64,000 nt of DNA, from the NCBI RefSeq assembly GCF_019711435.1, contig NZ_JAIGNK010000005.1, forward strand, positions 1 through 64,000. The letters are read 5' to 3'. Of this stretch, positions 46,407 through 53,078 are shown in pieces. Both the position numbers and the translations under genes were made by a program. The notes under the pieces were generated by a model. It was not told the DNA's origin. It searched no databases and saw only the letters and a program-made list of their open reading frames with translations. The stretch's first letter is position 1. Every line of letters begins with the position of its first letter. Source of the DNA: Qipengyuania polymorpha (lineage in GTDB: Bacteria > Pseudomonadota > Alphaproteobacteria > Sphingomonadales > Sphingomonadaceae).

Positions 46407-47717
46407 TTACGCAGGCGGAATAATGCCAGCGAGTTCGCAGAACGCCTTGGGCTGTGCGAGCTGCACATCCATGCGGGCATGAACCAGAATGCCGATCTGG
46501 CCGCTGTCAGCGTAAAGCTGGTCGAGAATGCGGATGTTGATGCTCTCGCGCATACCAAGGAACATCTGGCGAAAGTCACCATAAACCACGCTCGAAGCGT
46601 CGGTCGCCGTGCCTTGCGTGTCGTCGATTGGAGCCGCCGTGGTCGAAAGCAAAGGAACGTTCGAGACCATGCCGGGAACCCCAAGCGGATTTCCGTCTGC
46701 GTCCTTCAGCTTGGCAAGTTCGCGTCCCGTGCGAGGGTGATGAATGCCAGCAGTCGGGTTCGGCACGTTTGCCGCGTGCAACTCATAGATCGCATCGATG
46801 AGGCTGTCATAGTCAGCCAGAGCCGCGCCATTCGTGCCCATGCTAACGCTATTGATGCCAACCGTGTTCACAACGCCAGTCGGCTGATTGCTCGAACCGT
46901 CGCCCCATATTGCGGCGCGGTCCATCTCCAGCGCCATGGTCTGCGCAAGAGCGTTCTCGATCATTTCGCCCACGTTGAGGCTGTCCGCCATTAGTTCGCG
47001 CGAGACCTTCAAGATGCCTGCCAGCGACTTCGCGGTGAGCGTCACTGCGCCAAAGGTCGGATCGCCTTCAGCGATGCTCGCGTTCTCAGCGCGCCAGCCA
47101 ATCGTCGGGTCGGTTTCGAGCCGTGCGATGGCAAGAGTCTGAGATTCCATCGGGACTGTGCGAGCGCCAGCTCGAACCGCCACGGACTGCGAGCGCAGAC
47201 GGTCGATGAACCAAGAGGCGAGGGGCGTGGGGACGGTATAGCCGCCCGCGCTATCTGTGCCTTCAGCAAGGGCGCGGCGCTCGGTGTCGTTGCGTGCGCC
47301 AGTCACCATTGCTCGGACGGTATCGCCTAGGGCATTGCCGCGCTGTCGGGTGTCGCTAAATCGGTCGGTGTTTTCGAGCACGCGAACCGCGTTGCCCTTT
47401 TCATCGATCCACTCGCCGCGACCTTCGCCGCTCCAAGCGCGGGCAAAGTCGTTTGCTCCGTCATCGCTGCCGCCAACGCTGCCGTTCGATCCGGGGCGGC
47501 GGGCATTGCGCTCAGCCTCATCGGCGGAGTTCATCTGCTCTTCCTCAATGTCGAGCTTGTTTGCATCGAGCGAGCGCATGGCCTTGTCGTGCTGGCGTTC
47601 CAATTCGCGCGCCTTCGCCTCGTCGGTCTCGCTTTCAAGGTCGTGCAGGAGCGAACGGGCCTCTTCCATAATGGTGAGGCGGTCGCGTTCCAGTTCAATC
47701 AGCTTTTGGGTCTTCAT
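46407..47717 (-). CDS. HK97-family phage major capsid protein
   Basis: The 436-aa protein has an N-terminal coiled-coil delta region (about 1-65), a linker, then the HK97 fold (EGTDSAGGYTVPTPLASWFIDRL, ESQTLAIARLETDPTIGWRAENASI, FGAVTLTAKSLAGILKVSRELM, IWGDGSSNQPTGVVN). Family members usually need a protease to remove the delta region. None is found here, so a helper enzyme may be used. Confidence 0.94.
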   Translation of the reverse strand: MKTQKLIELERDRLTIMEEARSLLHDLESETDEAKARELERQHDKAMRSLDANKLDIEEEQMNSADEAERNARRPGSNGSVGGSDDGANDFARAWSGEGRGEWIDEKGNAVRVLENTDRFSDTRQRGNALGDTVRAMVTGARNDTERRALAEGTDSAGGYTVPTPLASWFIDRLRSQSVAVRAGARTVPMESQTLAIARLETDPTIGWRAENASIAEGDPTFGAVTLTAKSLAGILKVSRELMADSLNVGEMIENALAQTMALEMDRAAIWGDGSSNQPTGVVNTVGINSVSMGTNGAALADYDSLIDAIYELHAANVPNPTAGIHHPRTGRELAKLKDADGNPLGVPGMVSNVPLLSTTAAPIDDTQGTATDASSVVYGDFRQMFLGMRESINIRILDQLYADSGQIGILVHARMDVQLAQPKAFCELAGIIPPA

Positions 47718-47753
47718 CTATCCGTCCAATTCTTAAGGGCGGATCGATGCAAA

Positions 47754-47813
47754 AATGCCGAGGCCGCCCGTGAAGGGTGAGCGGGGAATCAGCACCCCGT
47801 GGGCCTCGGCATT
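47754..47813 (-). promoter_or_regulatory. Long stem-loop in the leader of the capsid gene
   Basis: AATGCCGAGGCC (47754-47765) pairs perfectly with GGCCTCGGCATT (47802-47813), and an inner CGGGG/CCCCG stem lies in the loop. On the minus strand the stem ends in TTTTTG, so it has the form of an intrinsic terminator after the 77-aa gene. Only about 33 bases remain before the capsid ATG, too few for a full promoter, so the capsid gene needs read-through or antitermination. Confidence 0.6.
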
Positions 47814-47851
47814 GCCGGTGATTTTGGCGCTAGCACAAAACAAGAACAAAG

Positions 47852-48085
47852 TCAAGAATCCAGTGCGTCTTTCAACACTTGTTGCTCTAATGTGTCAGCC
47901 AAGTCGCGGAGCCGTTCGACCGCGCCGAAAGGGCCTAGCTGCTGTGCAAGGATCTCCGACAAAGCCGCGCCGGAGATGTTCGCAACCTCATCACGAGAAA
48001 GGTGCATGTGAGCGAAGCGGTCGAGAAATGCGGTCGCAATGGCGCGGGCCGCGATGGTGAATTGCTCATCTGTTTCTGGTCGCAT
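47852..48085 (-). CDS. Hypothetical 77-aa element protein
   Basis: The helical protein (ETDEQFTIAARAIATAFLDRF...LRDLADTLEQQVLKD) starts at ATG 48085, which overlaps the stop of the preceding gene (TGATG) with GGGGAGAT upstream. No family is recognised. The coupling shows it belongs to the leftward AlpA-terminase operon. Confidence 0.65.
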   Translation of the reverse strand: MRPETDEQFTIAARAIATAFLDRFAHMHLSRDEVANISGAALSEILAQQLGPFGAVERLRDLADTLEQQVLKDALDS

Positions 48086-48390
48086 CAGGTAATCTCCCCA
48101 AATTCGGTAAGTGCCCACGGATCGCCCTCGCCATCCCACGCTGCCATCACTTCATCGCGATAGAGCCGCCAATCGGAGAGCATGGCCTCGCGAACCATGG
48201 CTTGGTTCTCGTCGCTAAGCTCCCAGTAAAAGCCAGTCTGATTGCCAGGGACTGCTCCGGGCCAATCGGGGTGCATGAAGTAGCCGCAGCCAGCCAGTAG
48301 GCAGGTGCCGGGGCCGTGATGGAGTTCGCTTAGCTTGTGCTGGTCGAGGTCTTGCTTGCTGCGCTTCCGGCGCGTGCGATTGGTAGGCAC
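48085..48390 (-). CDS. Hypothetical 101-aa element protein
   Basis: The protein has a basic N-terminus (TRRKRSKQDL), two cysteines (CLLAGC) and a Trp-rich second half (DWPGAVP, YWELSDENQAMVREAMLSDWRLY). It begins 10 bases after the small terminase stop and overlaps the next ATG. No family is recognised. Confidence 0.65.
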   Translation of the reverse strand: MPTNRTRRKRSKQDLDQHKLSELHHGPGTCLLAGCGYFMHPDWPGAVPGNQTGFYWELSDENQAMVREAMLSDWRLYRDEVMAAWDGEGDPWALTEFGEIT

Positions 48391-48400
48391 TTTGGTTCTC

Positions 48401-48715
48401 CTATTCAGACGGGCGACCGGGGCCGTCCCGCAAGGGTTCGAGATCGAGGTTGAGGGCGCGCACGGCTGCGAGGAATCCGCTGCGCGCGTCTTTTTCGAGA
48501 TTGCAGGCAGGGTTGAGCTTCACGCCGCCGTAGCGGTCGGGCACAAGCTCGCCGTGTTCTGCGATGGCAGACTGAGCCGCTGTCATTCGGTCCACGCATT
48601 CAGCCGCGCGGGAGAGAAGGGCGAGGCCCGCCGCGTCGGTGATCGCGTATTCATCCGCCACCGAGGTATAAAAGGCGCTGCCAGCGTCCCGCAGATGTTT
48701 GGGCGCGCTCAACAT
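48401..48715 (-). CDS. Phage terminase small subunit, P27-like
   Basis: The 104-aa protein follows the P27-type pattern: APKHLRDAGSAFYTSVADEY, a helical core with AECVDRM, a LNPACNLEKDARSGFLAAVRALNL segment and a short disordered tail. It recognises packaging sites and recruits a large terminase. The element has no large subunit, so it would have to redirect that of a helper phage. AAGGAT precedes the ATG. Confidence 0.8.
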   Translation of the reverse strand: MLSAPKHLRDAGSAFYTSVADEYAITDAAGLALLSRAAECVDRMTAAQSAIAEHGELVPDRYGGVKLNPACNLEKDARSGFLAAVRALNLDLEPLRDGPGRPSE

Positions 48716-48861
48716 GATCTGGCATCCTTAGTTTGATTTTTACGCGTCTCCACCGCCGCCAGATTCCCTCCTGCTCGGAGTGATCGAAGCGCCCCCTTAG
48801 GGTGTGGTGGCCACCACGGCTTGTGTGGCGGTGCGCTCCAGTCGTGCTGTAGTTCGTTCAT
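48709..48861 (-). CDS. 50-aa protein between replication-type and terminase genes
   Basis: The small frame MNELQHDWSAPPHKPW...KDARSC starts at ATG 48861 with GGAGAGGACA upstream, 12 bases after the upstream stop, and its stop overlaps the terminase ATG. The Trp/Pro-rich, basic composition resembles nothing known. Signals on both ends make it credible. Confidence 0.55.
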   Translation of the reverse strand: MNELQHDWSAPPHKPWWPPHPKGALRSLRAGGNLAAVETRKNQTKDARSC

Positions 48862-48872
48862 TGTCCTCTCCA

Positions 48873-49724
48873 TCAATAGACCGCCATGTCTTCGGACAGG
48901 CGCAAGGCTTGCTGTGCGGTCGCGTCCATGTCGCCGCCCATGAAGGTCTCGAAAATGTCGGTGAGTAGGTGAGTGTATTTCGCCCGTTCCTTGTCGTGCA
49001 GGGCGTTGGGGTCGCGGCCTATCGCGGTGAAGGCCGTGTCGAGCTTGGAGACCTGTGCGCCAATGGGCAGGGCTTCCAGGTTGTGAGGTAGGTGAGCGTC
49101 GAGCGCCCATCGGATAGCCTCGGCTTTAGCCGCATCTTTTTCCTGTCGGATTGCATCGGCCACTCGCCAGACAGGTTCGTCATCCTCTGGCGGGAATGAT
49201 GCATCGCTAAGACGCGCCGTTTCAAAGGAATTTAGTTTCTCTGTTTCTACAGAATCTAGTTCCTCCTTTAAGGAAATATAGTGTCGGCCAGTTTGCCTAG
49301 AGGAACCGCCATTCTTGCTATCGGCTTCACCAACTATCTCATGGGTCGGCTTGGCGGGTTCACCAACTATCTCGCCTGTTTCGGCGTCCACCGTCTCGCC
49401 TGAAGGTTGGTCAACTCGCCAACTATCATCGGCAGGATATTGGACGCGCAAGGTGAAGCGCCGCTTGTCCATCAGCTGCGGTTCGCGGGTCACATAGCCC
49501 TTGCTAATAAGGCGGGAGAGGCACTTGCTGAAGTTGGTGGGATCGGTGCGGGCGAGGGCTGCCAGCGTTAGGTTCTTCGCATAGCACCCGCCGCCTTTGC
49601 CCTTCACCGCGCTCATGCCATCGTGCAGGGCAATGACTGCCGCAACACGCAAGTCGAGCGCGGTTAGGTCCGTGTCTGCGATCATCGCGACCGGCAGGGT
49701 GGTGAAGGTTCTAGGCTTGCCCAT
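48873..49724 (-). CDS. HTH replication-type protein
   Basis: The 283-aa protein has an N-terminal winged helix of the kind found in phage replication or MarR-like proteins (LTALDLRVAAVIALHDG, NLTLAALARTDPTNFSKCLSRLISKGYVTRE), an acidic linker with ETGEIVGEPAKPTHEIVGE repeats (110-150), and a helical C-terminus. It may start element replication. It overlaps the HNH-like gene by 14 bases and the next small gene by TGATG. Confidence 0.75.
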   Translation of the reverse strand: MGKPRTFTTLPVAMIADTDLTALDLRVAAVIALHDGMSAVKGKGGGCYAKNLTLAALARTDPTNFSKCLSRLISKGYVTREPQLMDKRRFTLRVQYPADDSWRVDQPSGETVDAETGEIVGEPAKPTHEIVGEADSKNGGSSRQTGRHYISLKEELDSVETEKLNSFETARLSDASFPPEDDEPVWRVADAIRQEKDAAKAEAIRWALDAHLPHNLEALPIGAQVSKLDTAFTAIGRDPNALHDKERAKYTHLLTDIFETFMGGDMDATAQQALRLSEDMAVY

Positions 49725-49959
49725 TGGACTGCCTTCGGTGCAGCTCGCGATGGTGCTTCCGGCATAGCCATTGCACTTTCATCGGGCGGTCATAGTCCGG
49801 GTGATGGCCATCGGTTTCGGCCTCTCCGCAGACTTCGCACTTGCCGCGAGTGATAAGGCCGCGCCGTAGTGCCGAGCGAAGCGAAGCGTGCGCCCAGGTG
49901 GCCTTCGGATTGGCATTGCGCCACTTGGCTTGCGGTGTGGTTTTGGGCTTGTCGCTCAT
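49711..49959 (-). CDS. Small HNH-like zinc protein
   Basis: The 82-aa basic protein has CEVCG, then DGHHPDY and WLCRKHHRELH, the zinc and HH spacing of short phage HNH-type proteins. ATG 49959 has GGAGGGCAGC upstream and overlaps the previous stop (ATGA). Small HNH proteins often assist DNA packaging beside a terminase; a nuclease role is not proven. Confidence 0.75.
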   Translation of the reverse strand: MSDKPKTTPQAKWRNANPKATWAHASLRSALRRGLITRGKCEVCGEAETDGHHPDYDRPMKVQWLCRKHHRELHRRQSNGQA

Positions 49960-50138
49960 GCTGCCCTCCGGTCGCTTTGGACCTTCCACGGCCACGCCCA
50001 AAGGAGCATGGTGAGGCGGGCGCGCATGGCGCTATTCGCTTGCAAAATCGGGCGGTTTTTAGTAAGAGCTAGGGTGTCCGCTGCAATGGATACCGAAGCC
50101 CCTGCCTGTGACCCCAGGCGGGGGTTTTTCGTGTCCAT
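49956..50138 (-). CDS. Hypothetical 60-aa protein coupled to alpA
   Basis: The frame starts at ATG 50138, overlapping the alpA stop (TAATG), and its own stop overlaps the HNH-like ATG (ATGA). The basic protein ends in a Trp-containing tail (LLWAWPWKVQSDRRAA). No family is recognised; double coupling supports translation. Confidence 0.55.
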   Translation of the reverse strand: MDTKNPRLGSQAGASVSIAADTLALTKNRPILQANSAMRARLTMLLWAWPWKVQSDRRAA

Positions 50139-50317
50139 TAGGCTGCTCCCAGCTTGTCTGCGATCCATTTTTCAACCGCCTCGGCACTATAGGCTAAGCG
50201 GTTTTGCGTGATGCGGATTGGAGCAGGAAAATCGCCAGCCGCAACTAGGCGGTCGAGCGTAGCGCGAGAGAAAGAAACCTCTTCGCAGACCTTCTTGGGG
50301 CTGAGGAGCCTTGCCAT
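50138..50317 (-). CDS. alpA: AlpA-family regulator / excisionase
   Basis: The 59-aa frame from ATG 50317 begins MARLLSPKKVCEEVSFSRAT, continues LDRLVAAGDFPAP and ends AVEKWIADKLGAA, the MerR-like winged helix of AlpA/Xis proteins. A perfect AGGAGG lies 6 bases upstream, half inside a hairpin. In P4 and PICI-type elements AlpA switches on integrase, excision or the lytic genes. It opens the leftward gene set. Confidence 0.88.
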   Translation of the reverse strand: MARLLSPKKVCEEVSFSRATLDRLVAAGDFPAPIRITQNRLAYSAEAVEKWIADKLGAA

Positions 50318-50345
50318 GTGTCGCCTCCTTTTTCTTGGGCGACAC
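50318..50345 (-). promoter_or_regulatory. Inverted repeat over the alpA ribosome site
   Basis: GTGTCGCC (50318-50325) and GGCGACAC (50338-50345) are perfect complements 12 bases apart, immediately before the alpA ATG. In the mRNA the AGGAGG is partly in the stem, so it could hide the start site; as DNA it could be a repressor operator. Confidence 0.6.
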
Positions 50346-50413
50346 TTTTAATACTGATATTTTATGCGAGCGCGACCAGTCCCTTGTCCAAGAATTAGCC
50401 TATAACCCATGGA

Positions 50414-50851
50414 CTAGCCGCGCTCGTGAACCTCTCTCCATACTTTGAGGCCAGCGAAGGCTTCTGACCTCTGGATGTCAAAGTGCTCGCACGCATCCTG
50501 AATGGCATTTTCAAGCTTGATGTCGCTTTCTGGGTGCTCGCTGATAAACTGGCCCCATGCCATCTTGCTTGCCCAATCGACCATGGCTTTGAACAATGGC
50601 GGCTGCTTCGGAAGCGGCCCTGTCTTTCCTTTGCGAGCGAGCGTTAGCCTTAGATCGTTGCTCTCTCCGTCTAACGCGTCAGCGAGAATTTGCCGGAGGG
50701 TTGGACTGAGTGCGTAGTCTGACCGCAAAACCTCTGCGAGATATGAAGTCGTTTCACTGTCGATTTTACCGCCGGTCAGCGCCAGCAAAACAGGCAAATT
50801 AACGTTGTCTGCCTCATCGTCGCCAGTCGATTGCAATTCATATTCAGCCAT
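50414..50851 (-). CDS. Hypothetical 145-aa protein downstream of integrase
   Basis: The acidic, helical protein starts at ATG 50851 inside the integrase 3' end (8-base overlap). ATG 50851 is preferred to the longer frame that runs into the integrase. Features are an acidic N-terminus (GDDEADN), a middle helix LRQILADALDG and a C-terminal WREVHERG. No family is recognised; it may regulate integration. Confidence 0.6.
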   Translation of the reverse strand: MAEYELQSTGDDEADNVNLPVLLALTGGKIDSETTSYLAEVLRSDYALSPTLRQILADALDGESNDLRLTLARKGKTGPLPKQPPLFKAMVDWASKMAWGQFISEHPESDIKLENAIQDACEHFDIQRSEAFAGLKVWREVHERG

Positions 50852-51992
50852 TGATCGACACCACATTGCCTCCACGGTCGCCATGCACTGCCCTGTCCAC
50901 TTCCGCCGCCCAAGCTTCCAAAGCATGGCGCTTTTCGGGAGCATAGGAGTGAAGGGCATAGACCTGTCCTGTAACGCCTTGGACGCGGTGATTCAGGACG
51001 CGGGAAACCACAAGTTCGGGAATGCCGAGCCGGACCATGTGCGTTGCTGCCGAGCGCCTTAGATCGTGAAAGCGCCAAGGCTCTGCTAGGGCCATGTCCT
51101 TGCTCTCTAGCCATTGGTCGATTTGCGACTTGGCGCGCGCAAAGCCCCTCATGGGAGTGTTTGCGGAAGTCGAGAAAACGTAGTCCCCCACTTCTGGCAT
51201 AGCCTTGATGATTTCCACCGCCGCAGGGGCGAGGGGAACAAGGTGGGCGCGCTTCGCCTTCGTATCGCCTGCCGAGAGCGTCCACGTTGCGTTGTCTAGG
51301 TCGAGGTCTGCCCATCGCATCCCTGCAACCTCGCTGCGGCGCTGTGCTGTCAGCAAGAGCAGTCGCGCCCATGGGCCGACCGGATAGCCTAGAAGGCCAG
51401 TCGCATTCCAAACGCGCGCGATTTCACCCATATCCAGAACGCGGTCGCGCGGGGTCTCGCTATTTGGCTTCTCGATGCGGTCGGCTGGCGAGTTCTCAAT
51501 CCAGTCCTGCGATATAGCGTAGCCAAAGACTGTCTTGATGGTCGCCAGAACGCGGTTTGGCAGAACGTCACCTTCCAGCCCCGCAATAAGGTCGCGCACA
51601 TCAGCGCGCTTTATCTCGCCTAGCTTGCGCCCTCGCCAATGAGGGTAAACGTGAAGCTCTAGCTGGCGACTGATTAGGGCAGGGCGCTTCTTGGCTTTAA
51701 TCCATGCCTCGGCAGCCACCTCAAAAGGCCTGTCGATTCCTTCCGTGCTGCCATCGCGCTCTAGCGCCTCAATCATTGCCTCGGCAGCGTTGCGCGCTTG
51801 TGCCAGTCTCATTGCCGGATAAGTGCCAAGCTTCCGGTTTATCACCTTACCGCCCACACGGCGGCGCAAAGTCCATGTCTTGGCCCCGCCAGCGCCAACA
51901 CGAAGCCGTAGCCCCGTCACCTTATGGTCGGCATGTTCTTCCTGTCCCTTTTCGGGCGGTTTGATTGCTGCGATCTTGGTATCAGTCAGCAT
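50844..51992 (-). CDS. int: P4-type tyrosine integrase
   Basis: The 382-aa recombinase has an N-terminal arm-binding domain of the DUF4102 type (MLTDTKIAAIKPPEKGQEEHAD), a core-binding domain, and catalytic R219 (TAQRRSE), H309-x-x-R312 (HDLRR), H335 and nucleophile Y350 (HSYAPEKR). The start ATG 51992 overlaps the stop of the upstream 70-aa gene. It integrates the element into tRNA-Arg; seven AGGTAAC-type sites near the ends fit its arm sites. Confidence 0.95.
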   Translation of the reverse strand: MLTDTKIAAIKPPEKGQEEHADHKVTGLRLRVGAGGAKTWTLRRRVGGKVINRKLGTYPAMRLAQARNAAEAMIEALERDGSTEGIDRPFEVAAEAWIKAKKRPALISRQLELHVYPHWRGRKLGEIKRADVRDLIAGLEGDVLPNRVLATIKTVFGYAISQDWIENSPADRIEKPNSETPRDRVLDMGEIARVWNATGLLGYPVGPWARLLLLTAQRRSEVAGMRWADLDLDNATWTLSAGDTKAKRAHLVPLAPAAVEIIKAMPEVGDYVFSTSANTPMRGFARAKSQIDQWLESKDMALAEPWRFHDLRRSAATHMVRLGIPELVVSRVLNHRVQGVTGQVYALHSYAPEKRHALEAWAAEVDRAVHGDRGGNVVSING

Positions 51993-52194
51993 TGGAAAGC
52001 TTTCGAAACTGGATGACATTGCTCTCGCGCTGTTTGTCGAAAGCATCCTGCGCTGCGAATTTCAGCTGTCCCGCTAGGCGTGCGCTTTGGTGTGCATCCA
52101 AGGCTAGCTCAATCAGCTTTGAGCCGCTTTGAATTTGGATCACGACAAACCTGCCGTCGAAGCTTGCTAGGGGTATCTCAGTTGCTATGTCCAT
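51982..52194 (-). CDS. Small 70-aa protein coupled to the integrase
   Basis: The protein (MDIATEIPLASFDGRFVVIQIQ...NVIQFRKLSNAD) precedes and overlaps the integrase ATG by 11 bases. Its length and place suit a directionality or control protein, but no motif proves it. An inverted repeat (CTCTATC/GATAGAG) lies 11 bases upstream. Confidence 0.6.
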   Translation of the reverse strand: MDIATEIPLASFDGRFVVIQIQSGSKLIELALDAHQSARLAGQLKFAAQDAFDKQRESNVIQFRKLSNAD

Positions 52195-52204
52195 CGGTCG
52201 TGCC

Positions 52205-52227
52205 CTCTATCCAGGGTTGCGATAGAG
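52205..52227. promoter_or_regulatory. Inverted repeat before the integrase operon
   Basis: CTCTATC (52205-52211) and GATAGAG (52221-52227) form a 7-bp inverted repeat with a 9-base spacer just upstream of the 70-aa gene. It could be a repressor operator or an RNA hairpin at the translation start. Confidence 0.4.
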
Positions 52228-52263
52228 CCGGGGTGGAGGTTGCCGCCTCACCTCGGCTCGCCT

Positions 52264-52314
52264 GTTACCTTATCGGCAATAGGTAACATGCTAGGTAACT
52301 CAGCTTGAGGTAAC
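52264..52314. repeat. Right arm-type repeats (GTTACCT, AGGTAAC x3)
   Basis: GTTACCT (52264-52270) and AGGTAAC at 52281-52287, 52293-52299 and 52308-52314 lie 80-130 bases inside attR, mirroring the three copies near attL. They also sit upstream of the integrase operon, so integrase or AlpA binding could regulate it. Confidence 0.7.
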
Positions 52315-52393
52315 ATGCAAGCGATGGACAAAATGGAAAGCATAAACCGCAGAATTGCGGGCCTTTGATGGCCTATGGGAACCGTTAGACCTA

Positions 52394-52439
52394 ACTTCTA
52401 ATCTTGAGGCAGCAGGTTCGAGTCCTGCCGGGCGCGCCA
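52394..52439 (+). repeat. attR: 46-bp copy of tRNA-Arg 3' half
   Basis: Identical to 42073-42118. The bases before it do not continue the tRNA, so it is a 3' fragment and not a second tRNA gene. It marks the right boundary of the element. Confidence 0.93.
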
Positions 52440-52681
52440 TTAGCGGATATTCGAATGGATCGATGGGTCTCGGCTCTAACCGACGCGGTTGCGAGAGCGC
52501 TCGAAGAGTGAGAGGAAATCTGCCGCGGGGATTTAAGCCATTCTTATGATCCGGCCGCCGGTCATCCAGAAATCCACTTGGGCGTCTTCAGCGATGGGGC
52601 TGTCATTTTCGTGAAGCGGGCCGGGGTTGCCGCCCTCTCTGGTCCCGCAGTTTGCGAGCCTCGCTTTCCTTCACCGCATGA
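52440..52681. other. Gap right of attR without supported gene
   Basis: I see no reading frame with a start signal or family match here. The segment joins the element edge to a permease remnant and may itself be decayed coding sequence. Confidence 0.5.
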
Positions 52682-53062
52682 CCCTCCAGCGACGTTGTCC
52701 AGCAAGCGGCCGAAATACGCCGCGAGGTCAGTCCGCTCGGCCTTGTCCTTTACGGGCTCGATACGATTGTCGACGCCGGCATGTATGTCTTCATCGGTGA
52801 CATCATCGAGCGGGCGGGGGCCTATGCTCCTTTTGCCTTTCTTCTCGCTGCGGTCGCCGCGGCCTGTACCGGTTTCGAGGATCTGGTGACGCTGTCCAGG
52901 GAAAGCCAGGGCCAGAGCCGCGCGACGCCCCGCGCGATCGTGCTGACGCTGCTTGTCGCAATGGTGCTCCACGTACTTGGCTCTGCGGTCGTGGTGATCG
53001 TTTTGTGGGACGAGCTGCTTTTGGCCGGCCCGGCTGCCGTCGTTCGGAACAGCGCCCGCTAG
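52682..53062 (+). pseudogene. Amino-acid/polyamine (APC) permease remnant
   Basis: The frame is open from 52682 with no start codon before 52781. It reads SPLGLVLYGLDTIVDAGMYVFIG then AYAPFAFLLAAVAAACTGFEDL, the first two helices of APC permeases. It then jumps directly to ATPRAIVLTLLVAMVLHVLG, which belongs to a much later part of such proteins. About two thirds of the protein is missing and the start is lost. It lies just right of attR. A short translated product from ATG 52781 cannot be excluded. Confidence 0.7.
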
Positions 53063-53078
53063 CTTTCGGTTCGCATCC

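Larger units (their letters stand above)
42073..52439. mobile_element. tRNA-Arg-integrated phage-satellite-like element (about 10.3 kb)
   Basis: The element is bounded by a 46-bp identical repeat of the tRNA-Arg 3' half and carries a P4-type integrase next to the right end. It also has AlpA, HNH-like and HTH replication-type proteins, a small terminase, an HK97-type capsid, a tape measure protein and several tiny genes. Almost all genes run leftward. No portal, large terminase, protease, connectors, tail tube, baseplate or lysis enzyme is found. It is either a satellite that parasitises a helper phage or a much reduced prophage; intact reading frames and strong gene coupling favour the former. 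Confidence 0.85.

Noticed and set aside
42138..52314. CRISPR-like short repeats (AGGTAAC)
   Set aside because: Seven-base repeats with irregular spacing and no cas genes; they fit integrase arm sites.
52394..52439. Second tRNA-Arg gene
   Set aside because: Only the 3' 46 bases are present and the upstream bases do not complete a cloverleaf; it is the att repeat.
52562..52972. Minus-strand 136-codon frame beside attR
   Set aside because: It is antisense to the permease remnant and has no start signal or family match.
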